14,011 bases of DNA from CAYSAA01 sp964428905 (GCA_964428905.1 CAYSAA010000226.1:1-14011); one strand, 5' to 3'. Shown: positions 1 through 7,372, counted from the first letter of the stretch. Translations and numbers: made by a program. The notes: generated from the sequence alone by a model not told the origin.

Positions 1-98
1 TTTTACGGAAGCGAGTATTTCTGAAGAGCCCAGTGCGGTAATTCCGCACGCTGGGATCTGTGCGGGGGCAGTCGGGTAACTGGCTGTCCTACCGTGAC
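1..98 (+). ncRNA. Group II intron, 3' end (domains V and VI)
   Basis: Positions 26-59 form a 34-nt domain V. The lower stem GAGCCCAG pairs with CTGGGATC and contains the catalytic AGC triad. An upper stem TGCGG/CCGCA carries the usual 2-nt CG bulge on its 3' side, and a short loop closes it. Positions 63-93 fold as domain VI (GGGCAG with CTGTCC), leaving A91 unpaired as a branch-point candidate 7 nt before the predicted 3' splice site. The intron would end ..GTGAC at 98, matching the AY rule. Its body and any reverse transcriptase/maturase lie left of the window. The downstream exon reads on in the frame SEGKDTF, matching AEGKDTF of the paralogue at 1655-2281, so splicing would join exons at a codon boundary. 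The intron assignment is firm; the exact splice site is inferred. Confidence 0.85.
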
Positions 99-606
99 AG
101 TGAAGGGAAGGATACCTTTTGAATGAAGGAGCTCCGGATATGAATAATGGAAGTACTATCGTTTTTTATGTAGGTTACTATTCTCACGATTTTCCGAGAC
201 GTCGAACTTATCTCTACTTCGATGTAAGTTCTTCCCTTCCTCTAGATGCGGTGGTTACATCTGCTTACCTAAAGCTACACCAAAATTCTTTTATTGGGAC
301 AGGAAGCTTACAAATCGGTCTCTATCCAGTGACTGGTGGTTGGGAGGAGAATGTCATCACCTGGAATAACCAACCAGTTTATCGGAAACCGAATATACGA
401 CTTATGTGTCCAGTGGTACAGATATCTGGAGAACCTGGTATATCAAGCATCTGGTAAAGGGCTGGCTGGATGGCAGTATCACGAACAATGGTATGTTATT
501 AAAACCAATCAATGAGCCGGCAACAAATGGAGCATGGTTTGAGTCTTCTGATCATGATATTTTAAACCGTCGTCCCCAATTGGTAATCGAATATTATGTT
601 CCCTAA
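99..606 (+). pseudogene. DNRLRE-domain surface protein, 3' exon, two frameshifts
   Basis: This is the C-terminal part of a secreted protein with a DNRLRE (CBM96-like beta-sandwich) domain. The reading starts SEGKDTF right after the intron. It shifts at the TTTT run 117-120 to NEGAPDMNNGS, continues through RRRTYLYFDVSS and ITWNNQP, and shifts again near 380-382 to SETEYTTYVSSG. It ends at 606 with PQLVIEYYVP, a normal terminal beta strand of this family. Each shift is repaired by adding one base. The piece aligns with residues ~117-190 of the lipoprotein at 1655-2281 (GKDTFV, a tyrosine-rich strand, then FDLSS against FDVSS), so the two are paralogues. This copy keeps the C-terminal half that the other has lost. 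It looks inactive through intron insertion plus frameshifts, although homopolymer sequencing errors could explain the shifts. Confidence 0.8.
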
Positions 607-1234
607 AGCAGTCAAAGAAATGGACAGAACATCTTCTTTTGAATTAAGGGAGTCAGGTTTTCACATTTGACATAAAATAAATAATCAAACTATAGGTAGC
701 TTATTGGAAATGATACAGGGTACAGTTTGGAGGCAAAAGTTAAAAGTAGCTTGCAATTAATACTAGTTATCAATTTGATGAAAATTATGATAATCAAATT
801 TGAAGTAATTATTGATTTAATGAATCTCCCAGTAGTGATAATATACCAGGACCTGTTGAAGAGGGACTTCCCTTAAAACAAGGATTGAAACAAAAAGGTA
901 AGATTTTTCTCCAAACTGGTTGCATAATATTGTATAATGTTAAATAATATAAAAAAATTAATTAAGTAAATATGGAATTTATTTAGAGATAAACTATATC
1001 ACAGTGATGGCAAGATAAGTATATCATTCGCATCAGAAATATCACAGTATAGCCCTTCATAAAACATAAGTAAACACAAAGCAAGAATCTTCCCAGAAAA
1101 TTATTCAGAAATTGTAAATTTATCTATTAAGAGTCTATTTCTATTTATGCCATTTTAAGAATAATTCAATCTATCAAATAGCAAAAATTGCTAAATTAAA
1201 AAATTAGATAAAGGAAAGAGAGAGGGTGAAGGAG
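607..1234. other. AT-rich gene-free stretch
   Basis: No convincing coding region is visible on either strand. The only recognisable item is a short repeat at 648-674 (GTCAGGTTTTCACATTTGAC) that recurs at 4580-4605. A short open stretch around 828-950 (..DNIPGPVEEGLPLKQG..) has no start or ribosome binding site and is not called. The AT content and lack of codon structure suggest decayed or non-coding DNA. Confidence 0.6.
648..674 (+). repeat. REP-like repeat B, copy 1
   Basis: GGGAGTCAGGTTTTCACATT followed by TGACATA. It matches the segment at 4580-4605 (GGGTCGGGTCTTCACATTTG..) with few differences. It belongs to the set of short elements in this window that begin with a GGGGTC-like head. 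It lies about 40 bp after the stop codon of the DNRLRE pseudogene. Confidence 0.6.
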
Positions 1235-1551
1235 ATGAAATAGTTTCAATGTTTGGCAATTCTCTTGGTTTTGTTGTTCTTGATGGTTGGTTGTGCTCTG
1301 CCGATAGTCAGTTCAGTCATTCCTGATATGGGTAATGTTGGTATGACAAAAAAATAACGATTATAGGGAGTAGCTTTACTGGGGATCCTACCGTTAGTTT
1401 TGGATCAGGAATAATTGTAGATAGTGATAGTATTAAAGTAATTGACTCAGGTACAATTGAGGTTAGGATTACTATACCTCAGGATGCAGCCGGAGGATAT
1501 CGTGATGTAACAGGTCCATTTTTATTGTGTGATTTGTCCCTGAAGAAATAA
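1235..1551 (+). pseudogene. IPT/TIG-domain lipoprotein, amber at codon 3 plus frameshift
   Basis: ATG at 1235 follows a good GGTGAAGGAG ribosome binding site, but codon 3 is TAG (MK*FQCLAILL). Reading through gives a lipoprotein signal peptide LVLLFLMVGC with the lipobox cysteine, then IPDMGNVGMT. The A7 tract at 1348-1354 then shifts the frame. One extra A would give KKITIIGSSFTGDPTVSFGSG and ITIPQDAAGGYRDVT, the typical pattern of an IPT/TIG immunoglobulin-like domain (GNxG..ITIxGxxFTG..VSFGSG..PGxRDV). It ends FLLCDLSLKK at 1551 without further domains, so the C-terminus is probably altered as well. TAG differs from AAG (Lys) by one base, which suggests a simple nonsense mutation. In life it would have been an exported, lipid-anchored surface protein. 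Confidence 0.75.
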
Positions 1552-1654
1552 GGAGGACTATAGGAGAAGCCTAATAACTTGATAGTATTTCCAGTTTTTT
1601 CTACACAATAAGAGTAAAATCAATTATATCAATTTTCTAAGAGGTAAAAGCCCT

Positions 1655-2281
1655 ATGAAAAGAAAAAATAGTTTTCTATTAAATAACCTATTTCTAATAG
1701 TTTTATTGCTATTGATCTTACTGTATTCAGGTTGTACTGTTGATGATACTACCCCGGTTTATGGGTCAATTCAGGTTAATTCCGTTCCTGCTGGCGCTAA
1801 GATTTATCTGGACGATGTAGATACTGGATTTGTTACCCCACATCTCCTTGATTTAGTGTTAGAAGGCATTCATTATGTGAAACTGGAGTTATATCATTAT
1901 CAAACTCGGGAGAATATAGTGATAGTAGCTAGAGAAGAAACAACTGTAGAAAATATTACCTTAAATTATATAGTAGAGCAGGAATGGACTATCCAGCCGA
2001 AGGCAGAAGGAAAAGATACTTTTGTTTCTAAGAGAAAACCCAGTGATAATTTTGATCCTTTTTCCTATATTTATGTAGGCAAAGAATCTATCTATGAATA
2101 TCGAAGTTATGTCGAATTTGATTTATCATCTTTTCCCGAAGATGCTGTTCTAGTTGATGCCTCTGTTTCCCTGTATTACCATAGCTCCAGTGAATATGGA
2201 GATAGTATTGAAATTGGAGTGCACCGTTTGATACAGAGAACCGTCCCCTGTTTTATACAACGTTTTCTGAAAGGAATCTGA
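1655..2281 (+). CDS. PEGA + DNRLRE lipoprotein, C-terminally truncated
   Basis: 208 residues. The signal peptide has a positive MKRK start, a hydrophobic stretch at ~8-23 and lipobox YSGC with Cys27 as lipidation site. A PEGA-type beta domain covers ~35-107 (YGSIQVNSVPAGAKIYLDD, then TP..L..V..G.HYVKL), usual in surface-anchored proteins. A DNRLRE domain starts at ~117 (EGKDTFVSKRKPSDNFDP, YRSYVEFDLSS, VDASVSLYYH). It stops abruptly after EIGVHRL (~191), where a 27-bp repeat (2227-2253) supplies the unrelated tail IQRTVPCFIQRFLKGI. The paralogue at 99-606 continues for about 70 more residues at this point (GLYPVTGGWEENVITWNNQP), so a complete fold is lacking. The ATG is preceded by AGAGG 11 nt upstream. 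The reading frame is open, but the product is probably a truncated, non-functional relative; a free-standing PEGA part could still fold. Confidence 0.75.
   Translation: MKRKNSFLLNNLFLIVLLLLILLYSGCTVDDTTPVYGSIQVNSVPAGAKIYLDDVDTGFVTPHLLDLVLEGIHYVKLELYHYQTRENIVIVAREETTVENITLNYIVEQEWTIQPKAEGKDTFVSKRKPSDNFDPFSYIYVGKESIYEYRSYVEFDLSSFPEDAVLVDASVSLYYHSSSEYGDSIEIGVHRLIQRTVPCFIQRFLKGI
2227..2253 (+). repeat. REP-like repeat C, copy 1 (exact 27 bp)
   Basis: Starts TTTGATACAGAGAACCGTCC and ends CCTGTTT. It is identical over 27 bp to 4612-4638, in direct orientation, and a diverged version lies at 8880-8900. On the minus strand it reads AACAGGGGACGGTTCTCTGT, a form reminiscent of REP-type elements linked to Y1 transposases. 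It marks the point where the DNRLRE domain of the 1655 gene is cut. Confidence 0.85.
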
Positions 2282-2287
2282 CTGGAA

Positions 2288-4393
2288 TTGGAAAAACGGA
2301 AACAGTATAAAAACAAATTAGTTTATGAAAAGAGCCCCTATTTACGCCAACATGCCCAACAGCCGGTTGACTGGTATCCATGGGGTGAGAAAGCTTTTGA
2401 GATTGCCCGAAAAGAGAATAAGCCTGTATTTCTATCCATCGGATACTCTACCTGTCACTGGTGCCATGTGATGGCTCATGAATCCTTTGAAGATGAGAAT
2501 ATTGCCCGGCTGATAAATGAGATATTTATTCCCATCAAGGTGGATAGAGAAGAGCGACCGGATATTGACAAGATATACATGCAGGTTGCTTTCCTGATGA
2601 ACGGCAGTGGAGGATGGCCGTTAACGATCTTTCTCACACCGGATAAAATCCCTTTTTTTGCTACTACCTATATACCGAAAGAGAGCCAGTATGGGCGTAA
2701 AGGTTTAACGGAAATTTTAAACCAGGTGGGGGACTTATGGAAATATCAACATGAACGAATTCGGCAACAGGGCAATCAATTGCTTGCTGCTCTTCAGGCA
2801 AGTTCTTTGGCCGATAGAGGTGAGGTGCTGACTGAAGAAATATTGGAAGAGGCTTTTCAGGAATTTTCAGCCCGGTATGACATCCAGTCGGGCGGGTTTG
2901 GAAAAGCACCGAAATTTCCCTCTCCCCACCAGCTTCTTTTTCTTCTTCGATATTGGAAAAGAACTGGGAATGATCAGGTGCTATTGATGGTTGAAAAGAC
3001 CCTGCAGTTCATGCAGGCCGGAGGAATTTTTGACCATGTTGGATTCGGATTTCACCGTTATTCAACGGATAAAGATTGGATACTGCCTCATTTTGAGAAG
3101 ATGCTCTATGATCAGGCTTTGTTGGCCATAGCCTATCTGGAAGCGTATCAGGCAACCGGCAAAGCTGTTTACCGGCAGACGGCAAGTGAGGTTCTGGATT
3201 ATGTTCTGAGGGACATGGTATCAGATGAAGGAGGTTTTTATTCGGCAGAGGATGCGGATAGCGAAGGAGAGGAAGGAAAATTTTATCTCTGGACTGAACA
3301 GGAGCTGAAAGAAGTTTTAGATAAAGATGAGTTCATGGTTGTCCGGCAATACTTCCATATTCAAGCGGAGGGAAATCTGGCTGTCATGGGACATCCGAAG
3401 GATATTTTCGGGAATCGTAATATCCTTTATAAGGATGTTTGCGAACCATCAATGGCAGATTCTTCAAATGAGCAAAGAATTTCAGAGTTAGAAAGATGGA
3501 GCAAGATTCGTGTAAAGCTATACAGAATTCGTACAAAGCGAATAGCTCCCGGCAAAGATACCAAGATATTGACTGATTGGAATGGACTGATGATTGCGTC
3601 GCTGGCCAGGGCAGGACAGGTTACCGGAGAAGAATGTTATTTAGAGGCAGCAAAAAAAGCAGCTGATTTTATCTTTAGAAATTTAGTGGACACTCAGAAT
3701 CGTCTGTTTCACCGTTACAGTGAAGGAGATGCAGGTATTCCCGCTTATCTTGATGATTATGTATTTCTCATATGGGGTTTACTGGAATTGTATGAAGCAA
3801 CTTTTTCCATCGATTATTTACAGAAAGCCCTGGACCTGAACCAGACACTTGTTTTGGATTTCTGGGATGCAAAGAACGGCGGATTTTATTTTACCTCAGA
3901 ACATCATGAGCAGTTATTGGTGAGACAAAAAGAAGTTTATGATGGTGCCATGCCATCTGGCAATTCTGTTGCTTTCTGCAATTTGCTTACATTAGCTCAT
4001 CTTACCGGCAATGAACATCTCAATCATATGGCCTATCAGCTGGTAAAAGCCGTTTCTCCCATGATTGAGCAGAATCCGTCAGCTTATGCTTATTTTTTAA
4101 CTGGTGTTGATCTTATGGTTGGTCCTACTTATGAGGTTATTATTGTGGGTCACCGGAATAAAGAGGATACGAAAAGGATGTTCCATGCCTTGCATAAACA
4201 TTATTTGCCCCGAAAGTTTGTTATTTTCCGCTCTTCAGAAAAAAAGGACCAGGATATTGATAGAATCATACAATTTGACCTGCCTTATGAAAAGATAACT
4301 GAAAATGCCACTGCTTATGTCTGTAAGGATTATATCTGTATGCAGCCGACTGCCGATGTGCAGAAGATGCTGCAGATAGTAGAACATGGTTAA
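2288..4393 (+). CDS. yyaL: YyaL/SSP411-type thioredoxin-domain protein (DUF255)
   Basis: 701 residues, full length for the YyaL/SPATA20 (SSP411) family, probably cytoplasmic as there is no signal peptide. The N-terminal DUF255 thioredoxin-like domain (~5-165) opens with the family signature NKLVYEKSPYLRQHAQQPVDWYPWG and carries STCHWCHVM with cysteines 56 and 59 in a CxxC motif, followed by ESFEDE and VDREERPDID. The rest is an alpha/alpha-barrel region like N-acylglucosamine 2-epimerases: GGFGKAPKFP (~202-211), FDHVGFGFHRYSTD and HFEKMLYDQA (~248-277), GGFYSAEDADSEG (~315) and TDWNGLMIASLARA (~432). The biochemical role is unsettled; redox or sugar-related functions have been proposed. The TTG start at 2288 has AAGGAA 11 nt upstream and a stop lies just before it. 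Repeat C flanks the gene on both sides, so it may have been rearranged into place. Confidence 0.93.
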   Translation: MEKRKQYKNKLVYEKSPYLRQHAQQPVDWYPWGEKAFEIARKENKPVFLSIGYSTCHWCHVMAHESFEDENIARLINEIFIPIKVDREERPDIDKIYMQVAFLMNGSGGWPLTIFLTPDKIPFFATTYIPKESQYGRKGLTEILNQVGDLWKYQHERIRQQGNQLLAALQASSLADRGEVLTEEILEEAFQEFSARYDIQSGGFGKAPKFPSPHQLLFLLRYWKRTGNDQVLLMVEKTLQFMQAGGIFDHVGFGFHRYSTDKDWILPHFEKMLYDQALLAIAYLEAYQATGKAVYRQTASEVLDYVLRDMVSDEGGFYSAEDADSEGEEGKFYLWTEQELKEVLDKDEFMVVRQYFHIQAEGNLAVMGHPKDIFGNRNILYKDVCEPSMADSSNEQRISELERWSKIRVKLYRIRTKRIAPGKDTKILTDWNGLMIASLARAGQVTGEECYLEAAKKAADFIFRNLVDTQNRLFHRYSEGDAGIPAYLDDYVFLIWGLLELYEATFSIDYLQKALDLNQTLVLDFWDAKNGGFYFTSEHHEQLLVRQKEVYDGAMPSGNSVAFCNLLTLAHLTGNEHLNHMAYQLVKAVSPMIEQNPSAYAYFLTGVDLMVGPTYEVIIVGHRNKEDTKRMFHALHKHYLPRKFVIFRSSEKKDQDIDRIIQFDLPYEKITENATAYVCKDYICMQPTADVQKMLQIVEHG

Positions 4394-4579
4394 AATGAAA
4401 GATTTGGAAGATTTGCAGTCAGGATTCAAAAGTTCCTGATGCTGGACTCTATTCTGATAATAATATTGCAATCTTCAGATGAAAAAAGACTCGAAATTTT
4501 TTGATAGGAGCAGGAATATATCTAAAAATTATTAGGAAGCACATGCTATCACAAATTGCATTATCATTAGAGAATATTA

Positions 4580-4605
4580 GGGGTCGGGTCTTCACATTTG
4601 ACATA
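4580..4605 (+). repeat. REP-like repeat B, copy 2
   Basis: GGGGTCGGGTCTTCACATTT followed by GACATA. It matches 648-674. It lies 6 bp before repeat C copy 2, so the two repeat families are composite here. Confidence 0.65.
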
Positions 4606-4611
4606 ACTTAC

Positions 4612-4638
4612 TTTGATACAGAGAACCGTCCCCTGTTT
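4612..4638 (+). repeat. REP-like repeat C, copy 2 (exact 27 bp)
   Basis: Identical over 27 bp to 2227-2253 and in the same orientation. The pair brackets the yyaL-like gene (about 2.4 kb apart). Homologous recombination between the copies could delete that gene. Confidence 0.85.
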
Positions 4639-4656
4639 GATATGGGATTCCCAATA

Positions 4657-5094
4657 TCATTCTATTTCAAGAAATAAACTACAGGAAACAGGAATTTTTA
4701 TATAATTAATTCCTTTCTTAACTTCGTACCCTATCGCACCAGAACAGATAAGGCCATTTTTTTCATATAAATCATTTTCCAGTCTAGAGCGAGAAAAAAC
4801 CATCATAGGAGCTTGGTCAGTTGCTCTAAATATATGCATTCCAAGGGGAACCTCTTCTATAGTAAGAGCTTCTGAGGCAGTCATCGTTCCTAAGAATAAG
4901 AATTCATCATCCATATAGATGTAATAGCTTTTTTCAGGTCTATCGATACCTACAATTTCTGGCATAGGTTCTATGTCCAGGGTAATAGTAACAATTCCAG
5001 TTGGAATGACATCAACGGAATCACAAGCAATTAGACTCATTATAATAAACATAGACAGTAAAATTAGGATAACTAAAGAAGAATTATTTTTCAT
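4657..5094 (-). CDS. Small predicted lipoprotein
   Basis: 145 residues from the ATG at 5094, chosen because a strong AGGGGG ribosome binding site lies 7 nt upstream. An upstream in-frame extension to 5121 lacks such a site. The signal peptide is MKNNSSLVILILLSMFIIMS and the lipobox LIAC has Cys24. The mature part begins DSVDVIPTGIVTITLDIEPM and contains YYIYMDDEFLFLGTM and VPLGMHIFRA. This strand-turn pattern, with a 'YMDDEFLG..' element followed by 'VPLGMH', resembles a PEGA-like beta domain, but the match is loose. Two cysteines near the C-terminus (LICSGA, PVSCS) could form a disulfide. It is convergent with the yyaL region. Function unknown. Confidence 0.75.
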   Translation of the reverse strand: MKNNSSLVILILLSMFIIMSLIACDSVDVIPTGIVTITLDIEPMPEIVGIDRPEKSYYIYMDDEFLFLGTMTASEALTIEEVPLGMHIFRATDQAPMMVFSRSRLENDLYEKNGLICSGAIGYEVKKGINYIKIPVSCSLFLEIE

Positions 5095-5100
5095 TTTTTT

Positions 5101-5128
5101 CCCCCTATCTATTTTCCGCAATATTATA
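5101..5128 (-). promoter_or_regulatory. Promoter -10 and ribosome binding site of lipoprotein gene
   Basis: On the minus strand TATAAT (5128-5123) lies about 28 nt before the ATG at 5094, with the GGGGG ribosome binding site (5105-5101) between them. No good -35 hexamer is seen at the expected distance, so this is a moderate call. Confidence 0.4.
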
Positions 5129-5247
5129 ATATAAATATTGTCCTTTAAAATAAATTTTATTTATATTTATACATATTAACTATTTTAGGAATTAATTTTT
5201 GATTAAGGTTTTATAAATCTTTTTCAGTATATTTCTTCCGATATATT

Positions 5248-5448
5248 TTATAAGATTCCATTTTTCTTTAGTTTTTCTTTGAGTTTATCAAAAGATATAG
5301 TTGGTTCGTCCCGTCTTTCAGCAATCACGGAAAGATCATGAATATCTTCAATTAGTTCCTCGTATTTTTCTATAGGAAGAACCACAGCGGTCGTTTTACC
5401 TTTTTCATCAATAATATAATTTTCTTCCTTAAAAACTTTCATTTGCAT
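5248..5448 (-). CDS. Phd/YefM-type antitoxin, orphan
   Basis: 66 residues from ATG 5448 (MQMKVFKEENYIIDEKGKTT); a TTG-initiated form would start at 5469. The fold pattern is that of Phd/YefM/RelB antitoxins: an N-terminal strand, then KTTAVVLPIEKYEELIEDIHD, where 'V.LPIEKYEEL.E' is the family hallmark, then a charged C-terminal tail SFDKLKEKLKKNGIL that would wrap a toxin. Such proteins repress their own operon and neutralise a RelE/Doc-type nuclease or kinase. No toxin gene follows: only 153 bp separate its stop from the next gene, too little for RelE (~85 aa), and nothing toxin-like lies upstream. It is an orphan, perhaps a cross-acting antitoxin or a remnant. Confidence 0.75.
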   Translation of the reverse strand: MQMKVFKEENYIIDEKGKTTAVVLPIEKYEELIEDIHDLSVIAERRDEPTISFDKLKEKLKKNGIL

Positions 5449-5502
5449 TTCTCTGTGGTTAAAAGTCAAATCAGTAAATAATAAATTACCTTGAGTAGAT
5501 AT

Positions 5503-5531
5503 ATTATAGTTTACTTATCTATAATTAGCAA
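5503..5531 (-). promoter_or_regulatory. Sigma-70-like promoter for the antitoxin gene
   Basis: On the minus strand TTGCTA (5531-5526), a 17-nt spacer, then TATAAT (5508-5503). The predicted start near 5496 gives a leader of about 27-50 nt before the antitoxin start codons. The -10 is perfect and the -35 matches 4 of 6. Confidence 0.5.
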
Positions 5532-5851
5532 GAAAGCGAATTGACTCCAATACTCACCTTAAATCATATTGAATGGTACACTACCACCGAAAAAATAAAT
5601 AATTTAACCTTTGGCTATGTACATCTTGGTATAAGTGGGGTTACAACTGGAGACAAAGTAACAGTGGTAACTTATAGAGATGGGGTTATATCAGAGCAGG
5701 AACTTGATTTAGACCAGAAAAAAAATTTAATCAGAATGTAATCATAAAATTCACTCACATAGCTGATGATATACCCAGGATTTACAGTACAGTCATTGTG
5801 GCTTATAAGGGCAACAGCTCAACCAAAATAAATTTGGAAAGTGAAGAATGA
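5529..5851 (+). pseudogene. C-terminal remnant of a beta-rich protein, one frameshift
   Basis: Open reading begins without a usable start (5541 is TTG, no ribosome binding site) and gives LNHIEWYTTTEKINNLTFG, then GVTTGDKVTVVTYRDGV and SEQELDLDQKK. At the A8 tract 5718-5725 the frame breaks. One added A gives DQKKKFNQNVIIKFTHIADD, then IPRIYSTVIVAYKGNS and a stop at 5851. The alternating hydrophobic strands suggest an immunoglobulin-like or other beta-sandwich domain of a surface protein. The N-terminus is missing and the family is not recognised. The same one-base-short lesion is seen in the genes at 99-606 and 1235-1551. Confidence 0.6.
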
Positions 5852-6166
5852 GTATATTTAGAATAAAGATCTACTTTCCCACTTTAGGAACCCAACAGTA
5901 TGATTTCTTTTAATAGGTGATTTATTTTTTAGATTTCATTACTAAGGCTGAAAATGAATAAAATATTTATTTATAAATATCGGGCAAAATGAACAAGAAA
6001 TTTTTAGAAGTTTAATTAAAGGCCATAGCTTTTATAATAGAAAAGGTTCTTAACATAATAAGTCAATATATATAGAATATGAAAAAAACAGATTCATTAC
6101 AATTTAAGAAAAAGAGAATAATAACATTTGTAGTAATTAGTTATACCATCTCCTGAATGAATAGAA
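5852..6166. other. AT-rich gene-free stretch
   Basis: No coding region, RNA gene or clear terminator was recognised between the 5529-5851 remnant and repeat A copy 1. The sequence is very AT-rich with frequent stops in all frames. Confidence 0.6.
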
Positions 6167-6240
6167 TGGGGTCTATAATTAAAAATAACATTCAATTATA
6201 GAATAATCTGTTCAACCAGGATAATCAAATCATTTTCTTT
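6167..6240 (-). repeat. Hairpin repeat A, copy 1
   Basis: Read on the plus strand it starts TGGGGTCTATAATT, and AATTATAG (6193-6200) is the exact inverse of CTATAATT (6173-6180), giving an 8-bp stem. It ends near AATCATTTTCTTT, directly at the stop codon of the minus-strand GNAT-like gene (6242). Two further copies lie at 7517-7594 and 11680-11756. The location just after a stop codon would put it in that gene's 3' untranslated region. Confidence 0.8.
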
Positions 6241-6241
6241 T

Positions 6242-7372
6242 TTAAATATTTCTTCTAAAAACCCGATAAACACGATAAAGTTTGCCCCCAGCTTTTTCAA
6301 TGCATATTTTAGATTTTTCATTATCATCCCTGATCAAGGAACCTTCAATAAAGGAATATTTTTTTGCTTTCACGGCTTGAAACAAGTACCAGTACATAGC
6401 CTCAGCCACTGCTTTGTTCTGGTATTGGGGAATAACCATTTGAAAATAAACTCTCATCCCGTCAATTTTATTCTTGTACCATAGGTATTTCAAAGTGCTT
6501 AAAAGAGAAAGATTGCCATTTAATTTTTTGAAAACCTGGTGATAATCAGGAAAACCGATTAGAAACCCAATAGGTTTATCACCAACCCTGGCAAGATAGG
6601 CTAGGTCCGGATCCAAGTAAGGTTTGAGTCGATTTATTTCTGCAGATAATTCTTCTAAATTTGGGCGAATGAAGAATTCTAATATTTCCGGCATCGCCAG
6701 GTCGATTACTTTTTTAAGATCCTTTTTTTCCTGTTCTTCATTAGCAAGGTTAATCCGATCAATCCTGTAATTGTATTTTTTCATTGCGTATTGTATGACC
6801 GGAGTGAATTTTTCATAAGGTAATTTTTGAATATTTTTTAAATCAAAGCAGTAGGCGAATAAGTCAAAATATTTGATAAACTGATAATTTTCAAAATAAG
6901 TTGCATAATAAGGTGGGTTGTAAACATTCATAATGACGGGTGAACCGTTAAATCCTTGATATAATAATCCTCTGTCACTGTCTCCGTTATCGGGAGAAAC
7001 CGGTCCTACTATAGCAAGCATGTCTCTTTTTTTCAGCCAGCTTATAGCCTGATCAAAGATAAGCCTGGCAATTTTCTCTGAGGGAACTGTTTCAAAAAGA
7101 CTTATATAACCTTCTTTCTTTTTTGTTTTCTTATTGAGTCTTTCGTTAATGCCGACCAATACCCTGGCTAATGGTTTGCCATTTTCGTAGGCCATTATAA
7201 AAGAATGCGGACCGTTGTCAAAAAGCTTATTGTCTTTTCCCAGCAAGGTAGCCATTAATTTTGATTTGATGGGAGGGACCCAGCATGGATCATCATGGTA
7301 GAGTTGCCAGGGTAAATTAATGAAATTTATCAAGTCACCTTTATTGTGGGCAAGTTCTCTTATTTCTATCAA
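6242..7372 (-). CDS. GNAT-superfamily N-acetyltransferase-like protein
   Basis: 376 residues, matching in length and motifs a widespread family of ~370-390 aa proteins annotated as GNAT-like. It opens MIEIRELAHNKGDLINFINL, then PWQLYHDDPCWVPP (~21-34), the family signature, HSFIMAYENGKPLARVLVGI (~56-75) as a GNAT-like strand pair, GPVSPDNGDSDRGLLYQGF (~123-141), and MNVYNPPYYATYFE. The C-terminal half (IGFLIGFPDYHQ; VYFQMVIPQYQNKAVAEAMY) resembles the acetyl-CoA binding core of GNAT proteins. The substrate is unknown and it is probably cytoplasmic. The start is TTG; a minus-strand AGGA lies about 14 nt upstream, and a TATAAT (7381-7376) sits so close that the transcript could be nearly leaderless. 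Repeat A copy 1 touches its stop codon. Confidence 0.85.
   Translation of the reverse strand: MIEIRELAHNKGDLINFINLPWQLYHDDPCWVPPIKSKLMATLLGKDNKLFDNGPHSFIMAYENGKPLARVLVGINERLNKKTKKKEGYISLFETVPSEKIARLIFDQAISWLKKRDMLAIVGPVSPDNGDSDRGLLYQGFNGSPVIMNVYNPPYYATYFENYQFIKYFDLFAYCFDLKNIQKLPYEKFTPVIQYAMKKYNYRIDRINLANEEQEKKDLKKVIDLAMPEILEFFIRPNLEELSAEINRLKPYLDPDLAYLARVGDKPIGFLIGFPDYHQVFKKLNGNLSLLSTLKYLWYKNKIDGMRVYFQMVIPQYQNKAVAEAMYWYLFQAVKAKKYSFIEGSLIRDDNEKSKICIEKAGGKLYRVYRVFRRNI

Larger units (their letters stand above)
4394..4656. other. Intergenic stretch with repeats B and C
   Basis: No gene is seen. It holds repeat B copy 2 (4580-4605), repeat C copy 2 (4612-4638) and an inverted repeat at 4636-4659 (TGATATGGGA/TCCCAATATCA, one bulged base). 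The inverted repeat overlaps the stop codon of the minus-strand lipoprotein. It has no T-tract after it on that strand, so it is not a standard terminator. Confidence 0.6.

Noticed and set aside
828..950. Open stretch DNIPGPVEEGLPLKQGLKQKG
   Set aside because: No start codon with a ribosome binding site and no recognisable family; insufficient support for a gene remnant.
2664..2909. 81-codon minus-strand frame inside yyaL
   Set aside because: Lies wholly within the strongly conserved yyaL coding sequence; a shadow frame.
4104..4471. Small frames over the 3' end of yyaL on both strands
   Set aside because: They overlap conserved coding sequence and have no start signals or domain features.
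4636..4659. Inverted repeat as terminator of the minus-strand lipoprotein gene
   Set aside because: The stem is reasonable but no T-tract follows on the minus strand and it overlaps the stop codon; recorded only as an inverted repeat.
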